A stretch of 60,606 nt of DNA, from positions 1-60,606 of IMG/VR virus record IMGVR_UViG_3300037258_000158. The stretch is one strand, 5' to 3'. Of this stretch, positions 6,144-11,978 are shown piece by piece. The translations under genes and the position numbers were made by a program. The notes beneath the pieces are model-generated. The model searched no databases. It was not told the DNA's origin and worked only from the letters and a program-made list of their open reading frames with translations. Within the stretch, counting starts at the first letter, position 1; each line of letters begins with the position of its first letter. Source of the stretch: a virus.

Positions 6144-6722
6144 TTACTCCTCTGGCAATGACGCGAACCACGCGTCGTATTGGTTCGGACGGAATGTCAC
6201 CTTTGCTCCTTGTTCAATGGCTTGGATCGCGTTCAGCAATTTCTGGGTGAAATTTACGATCCCGTTCCATTGACAGAATAGGTCGAAGATCGTGTACGCA
6301 TCAGCGGATTCTACTTTCTTTCTCGCCGCTTCGTCTAATCTTTTGTTCAACTTCTTCTTCGTGATAACAGACGGCGTTGGAAGCGCGGATATAATTTCAT
6401 CCTTAACTTCTTCCCTCATCTGTTCCTTGAACCACTCTGGCAACTGGTCGTACCGAACCATGCCGTCTGCACGACCATGCCAGAGCTGACTGTGGTCCTG
6501 TTCTGCTTCATGCCTGCCCATCGTATGGGACCTAGTTTCAGCAAGAGCCAGCTTATCCGCCCAATGCTTACCGATGAGTTCTATCTGTTCTTCCGAAGCC
6601 TTAAATCCTGCATTCGCAAGGACATCGGCTACGTCTTCCATCAATAGTTCCCATTCTGCGTCTTCTGCCCGGTTTCCCGGCAACATACCATCTGTTACTC
6701 CAGGTGGGAGATTGCTGTTCAT
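6144..6722 (-). CDS. Hypothetical phage protein, 192 aa, first gene of left cluster
   Basis: Function is unknown. The 192-residue product has a helical N-terminal unit (ELLMEDVADVLANAGFKAS) like that in the following 69-residue gene, a middle MREEVKDEIISALPTPSVI segment, and a C-terminal helical part. It is the promoter-proximal gene of the leftward cluster and faces a plus-strand unit across a 200-bp divergent region. Codon use and composition match its neighbours. Confidence 0.7.
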   Translation of the reverse strand: MNSNLPPGVTDGMLPGNRAEDAEWELLMEDVADVLANAGFKASEEQIELIGKHWADKLALAETRSHTMGRHEAEQDHSQLWHGRADGMVRYDQLPEWFKEQMREEVKDEIISALPTPSVITKKKLNKRLDEAARKKVESADAYTIFDLFCQWNGIVNFTQKLLNAIQAIEQGAKVTFRPNQYDAWFASLPEE

Positions 6723-6929
6723 GGTTTATACTCCTATCAAGCGCCCCCTTGGCGCACCCATATAGTAATGTGTGCGATTGGGGACAGCACGCTTCTTTAC
6801 TAACAAAGTTAATCAGAGGTTAAATCTGTGTTATAGTGGAAATGGAGCACCTGACAGCGTTCATCCCCCTGGACGTATAGGTCGTTAGGCTCGATGGTGC
6901 TCCACCCACATTCAGCTAAAGGGAAACAG
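6723..6929. promoter_or_regulatory. Divergent intergenic region with leader inverted repeat
   Basis: The left cluster starts on one side and the glycosyltransferase gene on the other. On the plus strand, TTAATC and TTATAG are separated by 16 bases just before 6840, a weak sigma70-like pair. The leader that would follow contains TGGAGCACC (6843-6851) and GGTGCTCCA (6896-6904), a perfect 9-bp inverted repeat enclosing 44 bases, ending 25 bases before the ATG. It could fold into a structured 5' leader. Promoter use is inference. Confidence 0.45.
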
Positions 6930-7649
6930 ATGAAGATCTATATACCTACTCTCGGTAGGGCCGGTCGCGTCAAGACGTTGGATCTACTAGGACACCGTCT
7001 TCGAGACGTTGTCCTCGTGGTTCAGCCCCAAGAAACTACTGACTACCGCGCTGCCTATCCAAATCTCAATATCCAACCGCTTCCTTCAAAGATGCATATC
7101 GGCGAGACACGCAAGTGGATCATGAAGCAAGCTGGTCAGAATCACTGGCAGATGGATGATGATGTCCTTGCCCGGTGCATGGAAGGAGTCAACTTCGTCG
7201 AAGCACTGGAATTGAGGGAACTTCACATTCCTTCAACGCCTCTGGTCGGTTTCGGTCGCCAGTACATGGGAACGCAGGTCTACGAGAAAGGCCGGTTCCA
7301 CAAGAACATGGGAGTCTGGCACATGCTCGGCATCAACTGGAAGCGGATGTCATCCGCTCCAGTTCAGCATTTCTCGCTTTACGAAGACACGGTCATGAAC
7401 ATCCATGCCCGGGAAGCCGGGGGGACCAATGTGGATTATGGTGTCCTGCTTGGAAACGCGTCTTACACGAAACGCGATGGGACTGGCTGTTCCAGCTATC
7501 GGTCGATCGAGGCTATTGAACAGAACATGCGCGAGCTCGTTCTACTCTATCCCAAGTATTGCACCATCGTGCCATCGGATAAACTGACGCAGGGTCTTCC
7601 GGTTGGAAAAACAGTCAAAACTAGCTGGTCAAAGATAAGACCCTTGTAG
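6930..7649 (+). CDS. TAGT-like (GT-A fold) glycosyltransferase, copy 1
   Basis: The 239-residue protein begins MKIYIPTLGRAGRVKTL and has a DDD metal/nucleotide-sugar motif (QMDDDVLARC), a YED segment and a GTGCSSYRS motif. These are the features of the TET/JBP-associated glycosyltransferases described in phages (Iyer et al. 2013), predicted to decorate hydroxymethylated pyrimidines in DNA. A paralog lies in the DNA-modification operon (16.9-17.7 kb), sharing IP-LGR, DDD, ED and G-CS-YR. The ATG follows AAAGGGA. It is the first gene of the plus-strand unit. The acceptor could be modified phage DNA; this is inference. Confidence 0.7.
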   Translation: MKIYIPTLGRAGRVKTLDLLGHRLRDVVLVVQPQETTDYRAAYPNLNIQPLPSKMHIGETRKWIMKQAGQNHWQMDDDVLARCMEGVNFVEALELRELHIPSTPLVGFGRQYMGTQVYEKGRFHKNMGVWHMLGINWKRMSSAPVQHFSLYEDTVMNIHAREAGGTNVDYGVLLGNASYTKRDGTGCSSYRSIEAIEQNMRELVLLYPKYCTIVPSDKLTQGLPVGKTVKTSWSKIRPL

Positions 7650-7699
7650 TCACTTATTCGCATGGTTAACACTTAACCTACGTTACAAGAAGGGACGAA

Positions 7700-8119
7700 A
7701 TGAAAACCAAATCTTACACGACATCGTTAGGAGCCGCTGTCGCTGATGCTTACAGTGAGCTTGAAACCCTCGGCGAAGAGTGCCGGGAAGTATCTGAAAA
7801 CATGCCCGAATCTACTCAAAGTTCAGCGCGGTACACGGCGCTATCGGATTCGGGTGATACCCTCGTCGGTCTTGAAGCGCCGGATATACCGGAAAGCCTC
7901 TCCGACATAAAGATCACATTCCAGCAATACGAACCGGCATCTCGTTCACGCCCATTAGGCCGAGGCTTGAGGCGAGATAATGCGGTCATGGCTCTTAAGG
8001 CAGCAATGGAAGCCTTGAAGAGTCTTGAAGCAAACGAAGACGCAGACGGCCTATCAACCCAACTGGATGATGCAATCCAAGAAGCAGATGGTTGCGAGTT
8101 TCCAGGTATGTTTGGCTGA
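7700..8119 (+). CDS. Acidic phage protein, 139 aa, conserved hypothetical
   Basis: The protein is acidic and mostly helical. It contains VADAYSELETLGEECREVSENMPESTQS, a DTLVGLEAPDIPESLSDI stretch, an arginine-rich RPLGRGLRRDNAVMAL segment and a C-terminal EADGCEFPGMFG. I recall this arrangement from a widespread phage hypothetical family, but no function is established. AAGGGA lies just ahead of the ATG. It precedes the first copy of the repeated small domain described below. Confidence 0.7.
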   Translation: MKTKSYTTSLGAAVADAYSELETLGEECREVSENMPESTQSSARYTALSDSGDTLVGLEAPDIPESLSDIKITFQQYEPASRSRPLGRGLRRDNAVMALKAAMEALKSLEANEDADGLSTQLDDAIQEADGCEFPGMFG

Positions 8120-8139
8120 ACGCCTCAAGGGGGAATGAC

Positions 8140-8724
8140 ATGACAGACGATCTTCCTGAATATCTCATCAGGAAAAAAGGCGAAGTTCCGCCTATGCCAG
8201 ATAAGCATCTACTCGCTATCTGGGGTCTTACCGAAGAACAAGCCAATATCGTCTGGCAGAGATGCCAGCAGAGGAGCATCAAGTTTCCAAAGAAGACGGA
8301 CATTCCAGATGACGATAGGAAGAAGGCTTTGATCTATGCGCTCTTAAAGGCGCGTATGGATCAGGCTGACGTCATTATGGCGATGGTTCGTGAAACGAGT
8401 ACTGAGGGCGTCAAGGCCATCGAACAGATGGTAGGTAAGCCGATCACGCGCCTCGAAGAAAAGGCGCGCAAGGCCAGAGATGCGAGACCAGATAAACCGC
8501 AGAAGACTAGTGTTGGGAGAAAGAAAACTGTCACCTTTTCTCCAACCCAAACTATCCATCTACTGGTGAAAGAGAACCCGAAGAGAAAAGGCGGCGCTCC
8601 CTACGAGCGTTTCGCCAAGTATGTGGACGGCATGTCTATCGCGGATGCTCTTTCCGCCGGTGTCTTTGAAGCTGACGTTGTTTGGGACGTGAAACACAAG
8701 TTCATAGAGTTGCACGGCGAGTAA
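8140..8724 (+). CDS. Protein with C-terminal copy 1 of a repeated phage domain
   Basis: Of 194 residues, the first 140 are charged and helical with a basic linker (KARKARDARPDKPQ). The last 45 residues contain NPKRKGG...ERFAKYVDGMSIADAL, then FEADVVWDVKHKFIEL. This tail recurs in genes at 21.3 kb and 59.2 kb. The domain looks like a small alpha/beta unit, and its basic flanks suggest DNA or RNA binding, but no biochemical role is known to me. GGGGGA precedes the ATG. It is followed by a hairpin-rich non-coding region. Confidence 0.65.
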   Translation: MTDDLPEYLIRKKGEVPPMPDKHLLAIWGLTEEQANIVWQRCQQRSIKFPKKTDIPDDDRKKALIYALLKARMDQADVIMAMVRETSTEGVKAIEQMVGKPITRLEEKARKARDARPDKPQKTSVGRKKTVTFSPTQTIHLLVKENPKRKGGAPYERFAKYVDGMSIADALSAGVFEADVVWDVKHKFIELHGE

Positions 8725-8876
8725 CCACGTTGCCGGGTGGACGCTTGTAGTCCGCGTTCTACCCGGCCACACTGGCAAGGTGCCGCCTGCGGGATATCGA
8801 AAGCGTACTCCAATCGGCCCCCCCTTGAGGAGCGCAACCGAATCCTTCAGGCGGCACACTTTTCAAGGGGGTCTTC
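8725..8876 (+). promoter_or_regulatory. Hairpin-rich intergenic leader with repeated element
   Basis: Two nested structures fill this gap. GCCGGGT (8732-8738) pairs with ACCCGGC (8761-8767) around the element GGACGCTTGTAGTCCG (8739-8754), which recurs exactly at 58340. Then GTGCCGCCTG (8780-8789) pairs perfectly with CAGGCGGCAC (8848-8857). If GGACGC marks a promoter, TTGTAG would be its -35, but the -10 position (CACACT) is poor here. The second inverted repeat could fold in the leader of the 68-residue gene. Confidence 0.5.
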
Positions 8877-9083
8877 ATGCGATACAAAGAAGCAGAAGCG
8901 TTAGTCGGCCGCATTTGGCCGACATGGGAAACACTTGAACCCAACTCCACGAGTGGTTGGGATATTGAGTGTGAAGATGGCAGGGGTCACCATATAAACG
9001 ATGATGGGAGACCCACCTGTCATCTTCAATGCAAACAACGAGAAGCTCTTAACCGCGAATCAGGAGGATATATAGAGACATGA
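8877..9083 (+). CDS. Hypothetical phage protein, 68 aa
   Basis: Function is unknown. The product contains ALVGRIWPTWETLEPNSTSG and a polar region with three Cys/His near the middle (GHHINDDGRPTCHLQC), possibly a metal site. AAGGGGG lies 6-7 bases before the ATG. It follows the structured leader and overlaps the next gene by 4 bases. Confidence 0.65.
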   Translation: MRYKEAEALVGRIWPTWETLEPNSTSGWDIECEDGRGHHINDDGRPTCHLQCKQREALNRESGGYIET

Positions 9084-9469
9084 GAGTCGTGGTCCGAACT
9101 CTCCTGTACCCGGTCCGTGACCGGTACGCCTATCCTTGGCGGTTCGAGGAATTTGAGACTTATGAGGGTGAAGTCGTTGACAATCCATCGTGGTTGTCCA
9201 ACGACTTCATCTCCATGACAACAGGGATACCGCATTTCCCAATCCGGTCTTTCGCTAAGGACCGTATAGTCCAGGAGGATAAGAAAATGCCAAAGCGTGA
9301 ACCGGCGAAGCCTCGGGCCCGAACGTACAAGGTCCCGAGTTCCAGCGGGCAGGGACACTACATCGTTACCGTGGATAACGATATATGGTCCTGCACCTGC
9401 CCGGGATACGAGTTCCGTCAGCACTGTAAGCATATCGTCGCAACCCAGAACAAGAGGCGTAAGAAATGA
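9080..9469 (+). CDS. Two-part protein ending in a SWIM zinc finger
   Basis: Residues 1-69 (YPVRDRYAYPWRFEEFETY, DFISMTTGIPHFPIRSFAK) resemble a conserved phage domain of unknown function. Residues 70-129 form a SWIM-type zinc finger: C105-x-C107-P-G-Y...C116-x-H118. SWIM domains bind nucleic acid or proteins. Codon 70 is an ATG with AGGAGG at ideal spacing, so a separate 60-residue SWIM protein is probably also, or instead, translated. In related phages these may be two genes fused here by loss of a stop. Confidence 0.7.
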   Translation: MRVVVRTLLYPVRDRYAYPWRFEEFETYEGEVVDNPSWLSNDFISMTTGIPHFPIRSFAKDRIVQEDKKMPKREPAKPRARTYKVPSSSGQGHYIVTVDNDIWSCTCPGYEFRQHCKHIVATQNKRRKK

Positions 9470-9738
9470 GGCAGATATGGAAATTCCCGATAGGCAATGA
9501 AGCTCAAGCTACGATAAAGATGCCTATCGGAGCATCTATACTCAGGATAGCCGTACAGAAAGACAGCGGTCTGTGTATCTGGGCATTTGTCGATCCCGAA
9601 CTGGCGCTCGAAGACCGGTCATTCAAACTCTTCGGTACAGGCCACAATGTCCCGGGAAATTTCGCCTATGTTGGTACGGTTGATGAAGGACCGTTTGTCT
9701 GGCATCTGTTTGAAAGGACCACGGCTCATGACAACTAA
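9466..9738 (+). CDS. DUF7352-like phage protein, 90 aa
   Basis: The product begins MRQIWKFPIGNEAQATIKMP, continues with GASILRIAVQKDSGLCIWAFVDPE and ends near VGTVDEGPFVWHLFE. This closely resembles the common phage family I know as DUF7352, a small all-beta protein of unknown role. The ATG overlaps the upstream TGA, and the gene overlaps the following one. The family assignment is from memory of the pattern. Confidence 0.65.
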   Translation: MRQIWKFPIGNEAQATIKMPIGASILRIAVQKDSGLCIWAFVDPELALEDRSFKLFGTGHNVPGNFAYVGTVDEGPFVWHLFERTTAHDN

Positions 9739-10243
9739 AGACGAAATGCACCGTCTTGTCGTTGCCGGTATCGCCAACGAGACCTTCCAGCACGAAACCC
9801 TCGGCCACTTCGACATCACCATGATGCGTCGGGCCATCGAACTAGTCAAAGATAGGCTCACTGTCTATTCGTGCAACTTCGATCAACTTGGGATGGTCGA
9901 TGGCATAGAAGCCGATGGTTATACCTACCTGACGCAGCACCGTGAAATAGATCGAGAACGGGTCAAGAATCTAACTGATGAACAGATCGAAGAGCCTCTC
10001 ATCATCTTGGACTGTCCCGCAGGTACGAACGGGACGGGGCGGTCCGATCTACTGGTGGATGGGATACATCGGCTCGTTGCCAGAAAGGAGCGCGGCAAAG
10101 AAGGATTCAGCTTCTACCGCCTGCCACTTGAACATGCGCCCAGGATAGATGACTCCAAGGTCGGTGTGGACTTTGTTCAACTGCAATGGGGCGAAAAAGA
10201 TCTGATCCCGGGCCAAGGTCTCGTCGAAAGGAAAAAGAAATGA
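9728..10243 (+). CDS. ParB/Srx-like nuclease-fold protein
   Basis: The 171-residue protein has LTDEQIEEPLIILDCPAGTN followed by DLLVDGIHRLVARKERG. The VDG-HR signature after a loop and strand matches the ParB/sulfiredoxin-like fold, in which the motif binds nucleotide or phosphate. Such stand-alone domains in phages may bind or cut DNA or act on nucleotides. The N-terminal 90 residues are helical and unassigned. It starts at an ATG inside the end of the previous gene. Confidence 0.55.
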   Translation: MTTKDEMHRLVVAGIANETFQHETLGHFDITMMRRAIELVKDRLTVYSCNFDQLGMVDGIEADGYTYLTQHREIDRERVKNLTDEQIEEPLIILDCPAGTNGTGRSDLLVDGIHRLVARKERGKEGFSFYRLPLEHAPRIDDSKVGVDFVQLQWGEKDLIPGQGLVERKKK

Positions 10244-10503
10244 TGCTCAAATGGAAGCAGGTCAAGGTTGACCGATTCGGTAATACCGAGTGGCGTCTGT
10301 ATGCTGGGACTATAGAACTGGCGAGCGCATGGTACTCGAATTTATCTTCTAGAACTGAAGAGAAGAATTATATGTCTCAAACATACGTGGGCCGCAATTC
10401 TATTGCTTCTCGCCGATTCTTGACTATCGAAGAAGCCAAGATAGCGGCCGAAGAGCAACTGCACTCGATCTTCAAAATGATGGGGATTGGGATTACGATT
10501 TAA
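10240..10503 (+). CDS. Hypothetical phage protein, 87 aa
   Basis: Function is unknown. The product is basic at the N-terminus (MMLKWKQVKVDRFGNTEWR) and reads as an alternating beta strand pattern followed by one helix (FLTIEEAKIAAEEQLHSIF). The ATG overlaps the stop of the ParB-like gene (ATGA). It is the last gene of the plus-strand unit. Confidence 0.65.
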   Translation: MMLKWKQVKVDRFGNTEWRLYAGTIELASAWYSNLSSRTEEKNYMSQTYVGRNSIASRRFLTIEEAKIAAEEQLHSIFKMMGIGITI

Positions 10504-10702
10504 CGACCAAACGGTACGTTCTAACTACGTCGTAACCCCTTGGTTTTGCTCGCTTTTTAATCCCTAGTGCCTGGGACGCGTTACGGGACGCTGCGGTGAT
10601 CGGTAAAGCGCCCCCTTGCAACCATACCACCCACATGTCCCGAGGGCGTCAGGCGCGTCCCCCTGCGGGCCGTTTTTGGTCCCAAACGCCCGAAAAGCCG
10701 CC
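10504..10702. other. Convergent gap with a repeat of SNF2-gene sequence
   Basis: Plus-strand and minus-strand units converge here. No gene was found. A short AACC/GGTT hairpin and a run of five T just after 10503 could be a weak plus-strand terminator. Bases 10585-10607 are identical to bases 27471-27493 inside the SNF2-type helicase gene. A partial second copy of GGGACGC stands just before. The 23-base identity is far beyond chance. Confidence 0.6.
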
Positions 10703-11137
10703 CTACGGTGCAAGCGGCAGTCCGATGGTCGTTGCGACGCTATACCAGTCCCAATTTGACGGACCGCCTTCATAAGGTCGAATGCCGACCTTATGCAGCC
10801 CTTCTTCATGCAGCTTGATGACCAGTCTACCGGGGATGAGCCAAAGCTCATCTCCAGCAGAACCCTTACGAACACCGCCTTCGTGGATGCGCCGGACGGC
10901 TATCCAGACTCGGCCTCCGCACCGCGACCTGCGGTCGATCCAGCCCACCTGCTCTGGCCGTAGGTTCGCACTCCACTTGCTGGTCTTCTTGTTCTCGATC
11001 CAACCCTCCACGCCCGCATAGCAGAAGTTCACGTCGGGAATACCCCTCCCCGTTCCTCCCGTTTCAATCCGCTGCCAGTCGATACCGGGGTGGAGATGTT
11101 TCTTGAACTGGTCGTAGAGGCCACCGTCAAGTTTCAT
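10703..11137 (-). CDS. VRR-NUC nuclease
   Basis: The 144-residue protein is a compact PD-(D/E)xK nuclease of the VRR-NUC class, a family that cleaves branched or damaged DNA, including Holliday-like structures. The catalytic set is visible: G-I-P-D35 in TGRGIPDVNF, and E48-x-K50 in GWIENKK, followed by LRPEQVGWIDRRSRCGGRVW, the family's Q-x2-W helix. Its length is normal for stand-alone phage members. It ends the replication operon and overlaps the preceding membrane peptide by 4 bases. A role in resolving replication or packaging intermediates is inferred. Confidence 0.85.
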   Translation of the reverse strand: MKLDGGLYDQFKKHLHPGIDWQRIETGGTGRGIPDVNFCYAGVEGWIENKKTSKWSANLRPEQVGWIDRRSRCGGRVWIAVRRIHEGGVRKGSAGDELWLIPGRLVIKLHEEGLHKVGIRPYEGGPSNWDWYSVATTIGLPLAP

Positions 11138-11298
11138 GATGTCACCAAGAATATCGCTATACCGATGATAACGAGTATCACTCCTATCGACATATCTGAT
11201 AGTTTGTCGGATATGAACGCTTTCGCCATGAAAGCCATTCCAGCTAAGATCGCGGCGAATGCTACCAATCCTGCGAGCACCAATGCTAGAGTACTCAT
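11134..11298 (-). CDS. 54-aa two-helix membrane protein
   Basis: The product has two hydrophobic segments, about residues 3-24 (TLALVLAGLVAFAAILAGMA) and 37-53 (IGVILVIIGIAIFLV), joined by a short charged loop (KAFISDKLSD). It overlaps both neighbours by ATGA junctions, which makes it a convincing gene. A two-pass peptide of this size can be a holin or a membrane anchor, but its place between an exonuclease and a nuclease gives no clear hint. Confidence 0.6.
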   Translation of the reverse strand: MSTLALVLAGLVAFAAILAGMAFMAKAFISDKLSDMSIGVILVIIGIAIFLVTS

Positions 11299-11978
11299 CG
11301 CCGTGACATCTTCAGGTAGTAGTCGGCGGTGAATTTGACATCGTTGTCAATGTCGTCCTGCTTCATCACCCATTCGAGATACCAGCGCGGCACTTCTTTC
11401 CATTGCTGGCCCTTGAACTTGCCGAACCGAACTTTCGTGAGAACGACCGGCATCGTGGACATCAGGAACAGGGCCTCGGCCGTGCGCGTCTCGAGCATTT
11501 TCTCGAGAATGAGCGCCGTTGTCCATGCATCATACAGAGCACGATGTGGAGCGTATCCCTTGATAATCCAGTCGGGCAGCGTAACCCCGAGCCAGTACCG
11601 CAGGATCTGGTTGCTGTGACCCGGTGCGTCGGGCCAGATATGGCTGGCACATCGCCAAGTACAGATCCACTTTCTATCCCGTAGCTGAGGTAGGTATCGC
11701 TTGTCGAATTCGGCGTTATGCGCCGCGATGTACTCCCGCCCGGCCAGAGGCATGTATTCGTAGACCTCGGACAGACTGGCTTCGTTGGCTACCATTTCAT
11801 TGGTGATGTGATGAATGGACATAGCCTCCAGTCCAATAGGGACTGTCGGTTTGACGATCGCGCAGAACGTACCTGTATCTTTCCCTTTGGTTGGAAGAAG
11901 TACGGCCGCGATTTCAACGACCTCGTCCTTGTCGCCCATGCCGGTTGTTTCGGTGTCGATGACTGCGATGTTGTTCAT
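11295..11978 (-). CDS. DnaQ-like 3'-5' exonuclease with DUF3820-like tail
   Basis: The protein is a DEDDh exonuclease: D8-x-E10 in AVIDTETTG, AHNAEFDKRYL and HRALYDAWTTALI supply the acidic residues and the histidine. Such proteins proofread or trim DNA 3' ends. After the nuclease domain (about 1-175), residues 183-210 (VRFGKFKGQQWKEVPRWYL) match the small DUF3820-type module. The ATG overlaps the polymerase stop as ATGA. The polymerase already has its own exonuclease-like domain, so this enzyme may serve nucleotide recycling or recombination. Confidence 0.8.
   Translation of the reverse strand: MNNIAVIDTETTGMGDKDEVVEIAAVLLPTKGKDTGTFCAIVKPTVPIGLEAMSIHHITNEMVANEASLSEVYEYMPLAGREYIAAHNAEFDKRYLPQLRDRKWICTWRCASHIWPDAPGHSNQILRYWLGVTLPDWIIKGYAPHRALYDAWTTALILEKMLETRTAEALFLMSTMPVVLTKVRFGKFKGQQWKEVPRWYLEWVMKQDDIDNDVKFTADYYLKMSRR

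Noticed and set aside
6843-6904. Possible tRNA-like structure closed by an 8-9-bp stem
   Set aside because: The enclosed bases do not form the D, anticodon and T arms, and the length is too short for a tRNA.
10564-10875. Minus-strand frame covering the convergent gap
   Set aside because: Overlaps the VRR-NUC gene out of frame and has no ribosome site or domain.
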